64,000 bases of DNA from Bog-950 sp044228435 (GTDB lineage Bacteria; Bacteroidota; Bacteroidia; Chitinophagales; LD1), in NCBI GenBank assembly GCA_044228435.1, contig JBGAUW010000005.1, forward strand, positions 62,001 to 126,000, read 5' to 3'. Of this stretch, positions 23,420 through 31,869 are shown in pieces. Position 1 is the stretch's first letter, and each line of letters starts with the position of its first letter. The notes beneath the pieces are model-generated. The model did not search any database. It was given only the letters and a program-made list of their open reading frames with translations, and was not told the DNA's origin. Position numbers and translations under genes: made by a program.

Positions 23420-23512
23420 GAAAATCTAAATTCTAAATACTAAACAAATCCCTACAACGCACACCAAAATCCACAGTGTAGCATTTCGTATTTAGATTTT
23501 TGTGGGCTAAGG

Positions 23513-23962
23513 TTAGTTTAGTAAACTCTTAACGGTGTCGGCTATCATTTTATTATCTGCTTTGCCGGCTAATTGTTTGCTTACCACGCCAATTACTTTA
23601 CCCATTTCTTTTTGGGTAGTAGCGCCAGTAGTAGCAATAGCTGCCTTTACTACCTCACGCACTTCGTCTTCGCTCATCATAGCCGGCAAGTATTTTTCAA
23701 TTACGGCTACCTCTTCCTGCTCTTTAGCTATCAAATCGGTGCGGTTGGCTTTTTCAAATTCGGCAATCGAATCGCGGCGTTGCTTAACCAGCTTTTGCAA
23801 CATCTGCACTTCTTTTTCGGGGCTTATTACGCCGTTAGCGCCTTTTTCGGTTTTAGCAATAATAATGGCGCTTTTAATAGCACGCACACCTCTTAAGCGC
23901 ACTTCGTCTTTAGCCATCATGGCGGCTTTCAGGTCGGTATTAATTTGTTCTTCTAAGGTCAT
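23513..23962 (-). CDS. GatB/YqeY domain protein
   Basis: 149 residues from the ATG at 23962 (MTLEEQINTDLKAAMMAKDE). Twelve more in-frame codons upstream look non-coding. The pattern KDEVRLRGVRAIKSAI ... LQKLVKQRRDSIAEFEKANR ... EVAVIEKYLPAMMSEDEV ... KEMGKVIGVVSKQLAGKADN is the YqeY family, related to the tail domain of the GatB amidotransferase subunit that recognises misacylated tRNA. Here it is a stand-alone protein of unclear role. An imperfect AAAATCTAAAT/ATTTAGATTTT dyad occupies the gap to cvpA (about 23418-23498). Confidence 0.92.
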   Translation of the reverse strand: MTLEEQINTDLKAAMMAKDEVRLRGVRAIKSAIIIAKTEKGANGVISPEKEVQMLQKLVKQRRDSIAEFEKANRTDLIAKEQEEVAVIEKYLPAMMSEDEVREVVKAAIATTGATTQKEMGKVIGVVSKQLAGKADNKMIADTVKSLLN

Positions 23963-24099
23963 GGTTCGTAATTTATGGTGCGAATTTAAAATGTTCAATC
24001 ATTTTCTTCGCTTCTGTTTAGGTCGGGGCTTAAGCGCACATATTTTGAAACTGACAAATTTCATACACACAAATAAACTTTGTTCATAGTTTCGCCCCC

Positions 24100-25452
24100 A
24101 TGCAAAAAAACATAACCATAGTAGGCGCCGGCCTGGTGGGCTCGCTGCTGGCTTGCTACTTTAGCAAGCGCGGCCATACTGTAAATGTATTTGAACGCCG
24201 CCCCGATATGCGCGTGGCAGGCTATGTAGGTGGCCGCTCTATTAACCTGGCGCTTAGCCACCGCGGCTGGAAGGCCCTTAAGAAGATTGGCTTAGAGAAA
24301 GCCGTAGAAAAAATTGCGATACCCATGAAGGGCCGAGTAATACACGATGTAGCAGGCAATACTTCGTTTTTTCCGTATGGTAACGAAAGCCAGGCTATTT
24401 ACTCAGTTTCGCGTGGCGACCTGAATAAAATAATGGTAGAGAAGGCCGATAAGTTTAAAGGCGTTAACTTTTACTTTGGCGAGCGTTGCACTAAAATAGA
24501 TTTCGCCCGCACGCACATTACTTTCGAAAACACAGCTACTGAACATATTTCGGAAATAAACGCCGATATAATTTTTGGTGCCGATGGGGCTTACAGCGAG
24601 GTGCGCTACGAGATGCAAAAGACGCCCAACTTTAACCTTAGCCAACAGCACGAAGAGTATGGCTATAAGGAATTAACCATACCCGCCCTGGAAAAAGGCA
24701 AACACGCCATTGAAAAAAATGCCCTGCACATTTGGCCCCGTAAAAGCTTTATGATGATTGCCCTGCCTAATTTAGATGGCAGTTTTACCGTTACTTTGTT
24801 TGCCCCTTTTAAAGGCGAAAACTCTTTTGAAACTATAACCAACGCCGAAGAGGTAGCTGAATATTTTAACCGCAACTTTAAAGATGCGGTGCCGCTGATG
24901 CCCGATTTGCAAAGCGACTTTTTCGAAAACCCTACCTCATCGTTGGTAACGGTAAAAGCCTACCCATGGAAAAACCACAATACCTGTTTAATTGGCGATG
25001 CGGCCCATGCCATAGTGCCTTTTTACGGACAGGGAATGAACTGCGGGTTTGAAGATGTGAGCGAGTTGGATGAAATACTAAGCGCCACTAACGAAAACTG
25101 GGAAGAAGCCCTTGCGCAATTTGAAAAGCAGCGCAAACCCAATGCCGATGCTATTGCCGACCTGGCCCTGTATAATTTTATTGAAATGCGCGACCTTGCC
25201 GGGCGTGAAGATTTTCAGCTGCGCACTAAAATTGAAAAGAAGATAGCCGAAGCTTTTCCGGATACGTTTATGACCCATTACTCGATGGTTACCTTCAGCG
25301 ATTTATCGTACAGCGAGGCCAAAAAGCGCGGCGAAAAACAGAAAGAACTACTGGACCAACTAATGGCTATGCCCCAAATTGAAAAAAACTGGGATAGCCC
25401 CGAAATGCTTAAAATTGCCGGGGGCTGGATAGCCGCGAATGCAAAAAATTAA
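24100..25452 (+). CDS. kmo: Kynurenine 3-monooxygenase
   Basis: 450 residues. The N-terminal FAD-binding Rossmann motif is ITIVGAGLVGSLLACYF. GGRSINLALSHRGWKALKKIG is the characteristic KMO segment. A second FAD motif, CLIGDAAHAIVPFYGQGMNCGFEDV, contains the GD and the KMO-typical FYGQGMN. The enzyme hydroxylates L-kynurenine to 3-hydroxykynurenine using NADPH and O2, in tryptophan catabolism or the de novo NAD route. The other kynurenine-pathway genes are not adjacent. It is the first gene of a plus-strand run after the YqeY gene. Confidence 0.93.
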   Translation: MQKNITIVGAGLVGSLLACYFSKRGHTVNVFERRPDMRVAGYVGGRSINLALSHRGWKALKKIGLEKAVEKIAIPMKGRVIHDVAGNTSFFPYGNESQAIYSVSRGDLNKIMVEKADKFKGVNFYFGERCTKIDFARTHITFENTATEHISEINADIIFGADGAYSEVRYEMQKTPNFNLSQQHEEYGYKELTIPALEKGKHAIEKNALHIWPRKSFMMIALPNLDGSFTVTLFAPFKGENSFETITNAEEVAEYFNRNFKDAVPLMPDLQSDFFENPTSSLVTVKAYPWKNHNTCLIGDAAHAIVPFYGQGMNCGFEDVSELDEILSATNENWEEALAQFEKQRKPNADAIADLALYNFIEMRDLAGREDFQLRTKIEKKIAEAFPDTFMTHYSMVTFSDLSYSEAKKRGEKQKELLDQLMAMPQIEKNWDSPEMLKIAGGWIAANAKN

Positions 25453-25497
25453 GAAACGGGAGAACGAATGCCCGATTTTTCTCATCTTTAATGTAAG

Positions 25498-27639
25498 ATG
25501 AGATTGTTTAATGCCCCTATGACTGCCTTTTTTGCCAACCGCTGCCGGTTTTTTTTAATTGCCACAGCGGTGTATTTATTACTGTTACCCTTATCGGGGC
25601 AGGCGCAAACCGATGCCGAAGACAGCCGCATTTCCGATGAGTTTATTGTAATGCTTAAACCCGGGCACAGTATTGATGCCCTGATACAGGATATTTCAAA
25701 ATCGCCATTGGCGAATGGAGCTAAAGTTGAAAAATGCCTTTCGCCACGCATGGGCATTTACCACCTAAAGCGTGCTACTACCGCTGCCAGCGAAGAGTTT
25801 TTACTGTTGCTTAAGCAAAACCCGCATATAAAACTGGCGCAGCATAACCACAAGGTTAAGCAACGCTCGCTTATACCTAACGACCCTCAGTTTGGCACCC
25901 AATGGAACATGCTTAATACAGCCCAAAGCGCTAATAGCATTGCCGGCGATGATATAGATGCCACCCAGGCCTGGGAACTAAACCACGATAATGTAGATGC
26001 GAATGGCGACACGGTGGTAGTGGCTGTAATTGACGATGTGTTTGATTTGGGCCACGAGGACCTTAACTTTTTTACCAACTATAATGAAATAGGCGGCAAT
26101 GGTATTGATGATGATGGTAATGGCTACATTGATGATGTAAATGGCTGGAATGTTTTTTCGCAAAACGGCGATGTAAATGGAGCAGGCCGCCACTCTACTC
26201 ATTGCGCGGGCATAGTGGGAGCAATTGGCAATAATAATTTAGGTATTGCTGGTGTTTGCTGGGGCGCTAAAATTTTGGCAGTATCCGGCTCAGCTACTAC
26301 CGAAGCACCGGTGGTAGAGGCTTACGACTATGTGCGAAACATGCGCCTGCTGTATAACAACACGTTTGGAACAAAAGGCGCTTACGTGGTGGCTACTAAC
26401 TCAAGCTTTGGTTTAAACTTCGGCAACCCGGCCAATTTTCCTATTTGGTGTGCTATGTATGATTCGATGGGTGCCACTGGCATATTAAGTGCTGCGGCAA
26501 CAACCAATACATTTACAGATGTTGACGATGTGGGCGATATGCCCACCCAATGTCCCAGCAAGTGGTTGTTAACAGTTACAAATACTAATCAAAGTGATAT
26601 TAATGTCGCGGGATATGGCCTTAGCAATATTGATTTAGGCGCCCCCGGGCAGAGCATCCTTTCTACTATACCGCAAAACAATTACTTACCAATGTCGGGA
26701 ACATCTATGGCAACCCCTCACGTAGCGGGTGCTATTGCGGCCATGTTTTCCGCGGCCTGCAAATCATTTATTGATAAATACCGCGAGTACCCCGATAGCT
26801 TTGCCCTGCAGGTGAAAGATTATTTGTTGCAGGGGGCAGAATGGAATTCGAGCCTTAACAACAAAAGCACTACCGGTGGCCGGCTAAACTTATTCCGCGC
26901 AGTTTCGCTGCTTAAGCAGTTTGACTGCGACTCGTGCGGGTTTACTGCAAACCTGAATGTAACCCCCATTACTTGCAAGAATGAAGATGACGGGATGGCA
27001 GAAATAACCGTAAACAACCGAAGTACAACATCCTTTAATATTTTATGGTCGGATAGTTTAACTACAGATACCCGCCAGCATTTAACGCCCGGGTTTTATT
27101 CGGCTTTGGTAACCGACACCGCTACCGGTTGCTCGCGCGTGGTAGCCGGCGCTTACCATAACCCCGACAGCATTACCATTATAGCGATACTTGCCAGCGG
27201 TCCCGGCGATGGCGCCCCCGGCACTATAGTGGTTCAGGCTAAAGCCAGCAACGAAGTGCTTATGTATTCTATCGATGGCATAAACTATCAGCAGACCTCG
27301 GTATTTTCTGTAGCCGATACAGGCACTTACAATGTATATATTAAAAACACTTCGGGGTGTATTTTAGAACGCACCATAACTGTGCGCATAACCGGGCTTA
27401 ATGAATTAGATGGTTCTTCATTTCCATTGCAACTTTATCCCAATCCCGCCCAAAACTTAGTGACCCTATATTTTAGCAAACCCAAAACTTTAGTTGAAGT
27501 TTTTGACTTAACTGGCCGAAGGATTTTTGAAATTACGCCGGTAGCCGAAAAAACGGTTATCGATACCCGGTTATGGCAAAACGGCGTGTACCTGGTAAAG
27601 GCAGCCGGAGTGGATAAGAAGCTTATAGTATTACATTAA
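25498..27639 (+). CDS. Secreted S8 (subtilisin-like) peptidase with T9SS sorting domain
   Basis: 713 residues. Signal peptide (about 15-37, ending LSGQAQ), a prosegment-like part (about 48-125), then an S8 catalytic domain. Asp179 is in VVAVIDD, His232 in GRHSTHCAG (HSTH in place of the usual HGTH) and Ser403 in MSGTSMATPHVAGA. A Ca-site-like NGIDDDGNGYIDDVNGW insertion (201-217) is typical of Bacteroidota surface subtilases. After a Cys-rich SprB-like region (about 475-620) the final 80 residues (LYPNPAQNLVTLYF ... QNGVYLVKA) form a T9SS type A sorting domain. It is expected on the cell surface or in the medium as a broad protease. Confidence 0.92.
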   Translation: MRLFNAPMTAFFANRCRFFLIATAVYLLLLPLSGQAQTDAEDSRISDEFIVMLKPGHSIDALIQDISKSPLANGAKVEKCLSPRMGIYHLKRATTAASEEFLLLLKQNPHIKLAQHNHKVKQRSLIPNDPQFGTQWNMLNTAQSANSIAGDDIDATQAWELNHDNVDANGDTVVVAVIDDVFDLGHEDLNFFTNYNEIGGNGIDDDGNGYIDDVNGWNVFSQNGDVNGAGRHSTHCAGIVGAIGNNNLGIAGVCWGAKILAVSGSATTEAPVVEAYDYVRNMRLLYNNTFGTKGAYVVATNSSFGLNFGNPANFPIWCAMYDSMGATGILSAAATTNTFTDVDDVGDMPTQCPSKWLLTVTNTNQSDINVAGYGLSNIDLGAPGQSILSTIPQNNYLPMSGTSMATPHVAGAIAAMFSAACKSFIDKYREYPDSFALQVKDYLLQGAEWNSSLNNKSTTGGRLNLFRAVSLLKQFDCDSCGFTANLNVTPITCKNEDDGMAEITVNNRSTTSFNILWSDSLTTDTRQHLTPGFYSALVTDTATGCSRVVAGAYHNPDSITIIAILASGPGDGAPGTIVVQAKASNEVLMYSIDGINYQQTSVFSVADTGTYNVYIKNTSGCILERTITVRITGLNELDGSSFPLQLYPNPAQNLVTLYFSKPKTLVEVFDLTGRRIFEITPVAEKTVIDTRLWQNGVYLVKAAGVDKKLIVLH

Positions 27640-27686
27640 ATAGTTAAAAGGCAAACCCTTAAAAATTCATTTTTTACTTTGGCCCC

Positions 27687-28289
27687 ATGCTACTCCCACG
27701 CTATCAAAGCAAGTTTATAGAGGTTGGCTGCGATGAGGCCGGGCGCGGCTGCCTTGCCGGACCGGTGTTTGCCGCAGCGGTTATACTGCCCAAAGGCTTT
27801 AAAAACGAGGTGCTGAACGATTCGAAAAAACTAAACCGCAAACAGCGCGATGAATTGCGCCTTGTAATAGAAAAAGAAGCGGTAGATTTTGCCGTAGCCA
27901 GCGTAGACAATTATAAAATTGACGAGATAAACATTTTAAACGCCTCTATACTGGCTATGCACATGGCTTTAGAGCAATTAAAAAAGCCTTTTAAGTACAT
28001 TATTGTAGATGGCAACCGCTTTAAGCCCTATAAGGAGATACCACACACCACCATTGTAGAGGGTGATGGTAAATATTTAAGCATTGCGGCGGCATCTATC
28101 TTAGCTAAAACTTACCGCGATGAGTATATGGAGCAACAGCATCACCTGTTTCCGCAATATGGCTGGTTAAGCAACAAAGGCTATGGCACCCAACTGCACA
28201 GGCAAACAATTATAACTATGGGCCATACGCCGTTGCACCGTAAAAGCTTTGTGCTTAAAGAGATGCAGTTAGAAATATTTGAAAGTTAA
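27687..28289 (+). CDS. rnhB: Ribonuclease HII
   Basis: 200 residues. EVGCDEAGRGCLAGPVFAAAV contains the Asp-Glu catalytic pair. YIIVDGNRF gives the next acidic residue, and SIAAASILAKTYRDEYM with its Asp is the fourth conserved block, followed by GYGTQLHRQTI. The enzyme removes RNA primers and single ribonucleotides from DNA. A TTTTTTACTTTG sequence just upstream resembles a Bacteroidota -7 element, so it may have its own promoter. Confidence 0.95.
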   Translation: MLLPRYQSKFIEVGCDEAGRGCLAGPVFAAAVILPKGFKNEVLNDSKKLNRKQRDELRLVIEKEAVDFAVASVDNYKIDEINILNASILAMHMALEQLKKPFKYIIVDGNRFKPYKEIPHTTIVEGDGKYLSIAAASILAKTYRDEYMEQQHHLFPQYGWLSNKGYGTQLHRQTIITMGHTPLHRKSFVLKEMQLEIFES

Positions 28290-28349
28290 AACTTTACAAC
28301 ACCCGCCTTTTACCGCTTCTGCCCCCCTTTGTTTTTACACAGTTTAGCA

Positions 28350-28377
28350 TTTGTGCCCGAAACATTTAACTACTTTC
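28350..28377 (+). promoter_or_regulatory. Weak candidate promoter for the MORN gene
   Basis: TTTG (28350-28353), a 17-base spacer and TACTTTC (28371-28377) approximate the Bacteroidota -33/-7 pattern, 17 bases before the ATG. The -7 element is one base short of the TAnnTTTG consensus. Confidence 0.3.
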
Positions 28378-28393
28378 ATCGTTCGGTATTACT

Positions 28394-29215
28394 ATGAAAA
28401 AGATATTATCAGTTTTATTGATTGCAGCTGCATTTACCACTACCGTAGTGGCGCAAAACGAAGAGATTATAATTGTAAACGGCAGCTACGAAGGAGAATA
28501 TAAAGATGGAAAGATGGATGGCTTTGGTAAGGCTATGCTGAACGATGGCAGCATGTATACCGGCCAATGGAAAAACGGCATGCGCAATGGCACCGGCCGT
28601 GCGGGGTTTAAAGATGGGTCGGCATACTACGGCGATTGGAAGAACGACAAAATGGATGGTACCGGTACATACGAGTATATAAACGGCGATAAATACAACG
28701 GCGGTTTTTTAAACAGCGAAATGCACGGCCACGGTACTTACACTTATGCTAACGGCAACCGCTACATAGGTGAGTTTGTACACGATAAACTTACTGGCAC
28801 CGGCACTATATTATATGCCAATGGCGATTTATACGAGGGCAGGGTGTTAAATGGCGTAAAGTCAGGTAAAGGGAAATATACTTACCGCAACGGTAATGTG
28901 TATGATGGTTATTTTTTAGCCGATAAAAAAGATGGCTACGGCACCATGACGTTTGCCAACGGCGATGTATATACCGGTGACTTTAAAAATAACAACCGCA
29001 CCGGTAAAGGTGTATTTACACTGGCCAAAGGCGATAAATACGAAGGCGAATTTTTAAATGGTATGATGCACGGTAAAGGCTTATACATGTGGGCCGATGG
29101 CGAAAAGTTTTCCGGCACCTGGCATAACAATCAGCGCGATGGACAGGGAACACTTATAACCAAATATGGCGAAGAGAAAATTTTAACATACGAAAACGGA
29201 AACAAACAGGATTAA
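28394..29215 (+). CDS. Exported MORN-repeat protein (10 repeats)
   Basis: 273 residues. Signal peptide (MKKILSVLLIAAAFTTTVVAQ), then ten consecutive 23-residue MORN units with no spacing errors, from YEGEYKDGKMDGFG to FSGTWHNNQRDGQG; each follows Y-x-G-x-(F/W)-x-(N/D)-x-x-x-x-G-x-G. MORN arrays form an extended beta-meander and bind lipids or proteins in other organisms; in bacteria their role is mostly unknown. The signal peptide points to the periplasm or outer surface. It lies upstream of the MoxR-vWA operon but is separated by a terminator-like hairpin, so it is probably not part of it. Confidence 0.9.
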   Translation: MKKILSVLLIAAAFTTTVVAQNEEIIIVNGSYEGEYKDGKMDGFGKAMLNDGSMYTGQWKNGMRNGTGRAGFKDGSAYYGDWKNDKMDGTGTYEYINGDKYNGGFLNSEMHGHGTYTYANGNRYIGEFVHDKLTGTGTILYANGDLYEGRVLNGVKSGKGKYTYRNGNVYDGYFLADKKDGYGTMTFANGDVYTGDFKNNNRTGKGVFTLAKGDKYEGEFLNGMMHGKGLYMWADGEKFSGTWHNNQRDGQGTLITKYGEEKILTYENGNKQD

Positions 29216-29235
29216 AAATCCGTTACATAAAATAT

Positions 29236-29276
29236 CAGATGCCATCCCGAGCAGAAAGGGATGGCATATCTGTTTT
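29236..29276 (+). terminator. Terminator-like hairpin between the MORN gene and the ternary-system operon
   Basis: ATGCCATCCC (29239-29248) pairs exactly with GGGATGGCAT (29258-29267) around a nine-base loop. CAG/CTG flanks extend it beyond a two-base bulge, and TGTTTTA follows. It starts about 20 bases after the MORN stop codon. Confidence 0.6.
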
Positions 29277-29335
29277 AGGCAGGTAGTGTTTTAACCTACC
29301 GTACAATTTTCTTTCATTTTTTTATCGGCCAAATC

Positions 29336-29385
29336 TTTCCGATTGTGATATTATGAATATGTTTAGTGCCCTGTTAAACACTAAA
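29336..29385 (+). promoter_or_regulatory. Candidate promoter and overlapping dyads of the MoxR-vWA operon
   Basis: TTTC (29336-29339), an 18-base spacer and TATGTTTA (29358-29365) approximate the Bacteroidota -33/-7 promoter. Overlapping the -7 element and running to the start codon are two mutually exclusive perfect inverted repeats: TGTTTA (29360-29365) with TAAACA (29375-29380), and TTTAGTG (29362-29368) with CACTAAA (29379-29385). The ATG follows at 29388. This is a good position for an operator or a leader hairpin that hides the first ribosome site. Confidence 0.45.
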
Positions 29386-29387
29386 GC

Positions 29388-30002
29388 ATGTTAGGTATTT
29401 TTTTGCGCGATATATTTACAACCGGCGATGCTGTGGTTACAACCACCATACAGCAATTTGATGCGGATGACCTGGCGGATGCCGGCGCCGTGCTTTCAGA
29501 CTACTATAAGCTGGATATAGAAAACATGCCACACCATATGCCGGCGTTTAACCAACCGGCGGCTATATGGGCAGCGCAGTATTTATACCACAGTATGCAG
29601 CTATTACTGCTGCGCCAGTTAGGCGAGGAACACATTGCAAAATTACTGACAGACTATACCGGTAAAGTATCGGAAGATGTGGTTTACTCTGTAGACCTTA
29701 CCTTTAGATATTTGCCCGATTTATTAAACGCAGCCAAAGGGTTGGCGCCCGATGACCCTTTCGTGCAAAAGCTGACTCATACGGCCAACCAATGGCAATA
29801 TTCATCGGTAGGTGCGCAAATAACTGCGCTTGAAACAGAAAGCGTTATTATGGAGAGTACGGCCCTACGCACCGAGTATATTGACCGGATAATTGAAAAA
29901 AAGGATAAACACCGTTTAAAACAAACTATAACCAGGCAGGTGGTAACCGAGGCATTAGGCGTTCATTCAGAATTGATTTGGCCCGGCTTTAAAGATTTAT
30001 AA
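29388..30002 (+). CDS. Helical accessory protein of a MoxR-vWA-propeller (bpX-type) system
   Basis: 204 residues, all predicted alpha-helical, no signal peptide or membrane segment. Notable stretches are PAAIWAAQYLYHSMQLLLLRQL (about 63-84) and the charged C-terminal part (TEYIDRIIEKKDKHRLKQTI) ending HSELIWPGFKDL. I recognise it as the kind of small first-gene protein accompanying the MoxR, bpX and vWA genes of ternary systems, probably one of the bpX families, but cannot assign the number. It is the first gene of the operon, 5 bases before the MoxR gene. Its likely role is an adaptor or sensor. Confidence 0.6.
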   Translation: MLGIFLRDIFTTGDAVVTTTIQQFDADDLADAGAVLSDYYKLDIENMPHHMPAFNQPAAIWAAQYLYHSMQLLLLRQLGEEHIAKLLTDYTGKVSEDVVYSVDLTFRYLPDLLNAAKGLAPDDPFVQKLTHTANQWQYSSVGAQITALETESVIMESTALRTEYIDRIIEKKDKHRLKQTITRQVVTEALGVHSELIWPGFKDL

Positions 30003-30007
30003 GAACT

Positions 30008-31156
30008 ATGGAAAACAAAATAGAAATGGCGGAAGCAACCGCTAAACTGAATAACGTTTTAAAGCACGTTAAATCGACTTTTGTGGGTAAGGACACCATA
30101 ATAGATTTAATGGGCATTTGCCTTGTAGCACGCGAAAACATTTTTTTGCTGGGCCCTCCGGGTACTGCAAAAAGCGCCATTGTACACGCCGTTGCCGAGC
30201 GGCTTAAAGGCAAAACTTTTGAATACCTGCTTACGCGGTTTACCGAGCCTAACGAATTGTTTGGCCCCTTTGATATACGCAAGTTGCGCGAGGGCGAATT
30301 GGTAACCAATACCGAAGGAATGCTACCCGAAGCCAACCTGGTGTTTTTAGATGAGTTGCTAAACGCCAACAGCGCCATATTAAATAGCTTATTAACTGCT
30401 TTGAACGAACGGGTGTTTAGAAGAGGGCGCGAAATTAAAAAGCTGCCTACCTTAATGATAGTAGGGGCCAGCAATCACCTGCCCGAAGATGAAGCCTTAC
30501 AAGCGCTGTTCGACCGTTTTTTAATACGGGTGCGCTGCGATTATGTAGATACTAAAATGCTGAATGAAGTATTAAATGCCGGTTGGGCATTAGAGCAAAA
30601 AAATACGGGCGACTACCCCGAAATTACCAATGAAGAGGTTTTATACCTGCAAAGCTGTATTACCCGCGTAGATATGAGTGCTGTGCGCGAAAGCTATATA
30701 GACCTGATACATAAGCTACGTAATGCAGGTGTGCAGGTATCGGACCGCCGCGCGGTAAAACTACAGCGCGTAATTGCTGCCAGCGCCCTGTTGTGTAACC
30801 GCCAGGCCGCTGTACTATCAGATATGTGGGTGCTGCGCTATATATGGGATACCGACGACCAGATAGAAATTATAGCGGGCATTATAAATGCCGCTATAAC
30901 TACCGAAGATACTACGGTAAAACACCACGAAGAAGCACTGGTTAACACTTTACCCGACGCCGATGAAATTTATACCGAGGTAATGCACCTTACGCGGGAG
31001 TGGATGAAAGAAGATGTAACCCTGGCCAAGCGCGATGAGATAAAGGACCGGCTAAGATACATTAACGGGCGCAGCGAATGGATAAGTAATGAAACCAAAC
31101 GCGAGTATGTGCGGGGGCCGATTAATGAACTGTGGCAAAAAATAATTCAGGCCTGA
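30008..31156 (+). CDS. MoxR-family AAA+ ATPase (RavA-like) of the ternary system
   Basis: 382 residues. Walker A GPPGTAKS (49-56), Walker B VFLDEL (112-117), sensor 1 in LMIVGASNHLPED and an arginine-finger region ALFDRFLIRVRC (167-178). The block YLLTRFTEPNELFGPFDIRKLREGE is strikingly RavA-like. The C-terminal part (about 205-382) is helical, with a lid domain and a tail unlike the MoxR at 45171. MoxR ATPases work with vWA proteins as chaperone pairs; the vWA partner here is two genes downstream. The stop codon overlaps the next start (TGATG), implying translational coupling. Confidence 0.93.
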   Translation: MENKIEMAEATAKLNNVLKHVKSTFVGKDTIIDLMGICLVARENIFLLGPPGTAKSAIVHAVAERLKGKTFEYLLTRFTEPNELFGPFDIRKLREGELVTNTEGMLPEANLVFLDELLNANSAILNSLLTALNERVFRRGREIKKLPTLMIVGASNHLPEDEALQALFDRFLIRVRCDYVDTKMLNEVLNAGWALEQKNTGDYPEITNEEVLYLQSCITRVDMSAVRESYIDLIHKLRNAGVQVSDRRAVKLQRVIAASALLCNRQAAVLSDMWVLRYIWDTDDQIEIIAGIINAAITTEDTTVKHHEEALVNTLPDADEIYTEVMHLTREWMKEDVTLAKRDEIKDRLRYINGRSEWISNETKREYVRGPINELWQKIIQA

Positions 31157-31869
31157 TGCGCGAAATTGTTTTAGAGCTTAGTGACGTAAATGCTTTGGCA
31201 TTAATAAGAGATACACCGGGTTTGCAGGCCGCACATCATGGCGAAAGCGTGTGGGTAAAAGGCATACTCCATAGCAACGCTACCGACCCTAAGTACTGGC
31301 AGCTGCCCTTTAAAAAAATATGCAGTTTAGATTCCGATGGCTATTTATACGAATGGAACACGCAAGTGCCTTTTTCTAAGTTTCCGGATTTAGCGTGGCA
31401 GCCCTTAACTGATATGCTTAAAGTAGCACCACCAGTAGCTGCTATAGCCGGGCAAGTATCCGCGCCAGAATCGTTCCGACTGGTACCTTCGGCTATGGTT
31501 AAAAAAAGTGAGGCGCTTATAACTTCTGTAGCCCATTTAAAACAATATGCGCAAACAGCCTACCGGTTCAGGCTGCAATGCCTGCGTGTGGCAGTAAACC
31601 CAAACGGGCAAGCCCTCTTGTTAGGCAACCCATTGCCACCTTTACCGGGGCGCGAATTTTGGTTTTATAACAATATGCTGCTACCCTGCGGCTACCAACC
31701 CGAATATGAGGTTACCGGTGCGGTATTGGCAAAACAACTTACCGCAGGGGGCACCATGCTGCCGTTGTTTGCACCCGATGGCAGTTATGAACTTGTTCCG
31801 CTTGCGCTTTTTACACCGGTTACACGCAGCAGCGTACGCCAGCTTAAATTACTGCCTGAGTTATGCTAA
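31156..31869 (+). CDS. bpX-type protein of the MoxR-vWA ternary system
   Basis: 237 residues from the ATG at 31156, which overlaps the MoxR stop as TGATG; an in-frame GTG at 31132 is less likely. The N-terminal half shows a WVKGILHSNATDPKYWQLP ... LYEWNTQVPFSKFPDLAWQP pattern and the second half FRLVPSAM ... GNPLPPLPGREFW ... LPCGYQPEY. These fit the small alpha/beta bpX families found only beside MoxR and vWA genes in ternary systems. There is no catalytic motif, signal peptide or membrane helix. It probably bridges the ATPase and the vWA/propeller components. Its last 7 bases overlap the vWA gene. Confidence 0.65.
   Translation: MREIVLELSDVNALALIRDTPGLQAAHHGESVWVKGILHSNATDPKYWQLPFKKICSLDSDGYLYEWNTQVPFSKFPDLAWQPLTDMLKVAPPVAAIAGQVSAPESFRLVPSAMVKKSEALITSVAHLKQYAQTAYRFRLQCLRVAVNPNGQALLLGNPLPPLPGREFWFYNNMLLPCGYQPEYEVTGAVLAKQLTAGGTMLPLFAPDGSYELVPLALFTPVTRSSVRQLKLLPELC

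Noticed and set aside
29353..29394. A true 13-residue leader peptide gene
   Set aside because: The -7-like element overlaps its start, so it is probably not transcribed in full; kept only as a note in a finding.
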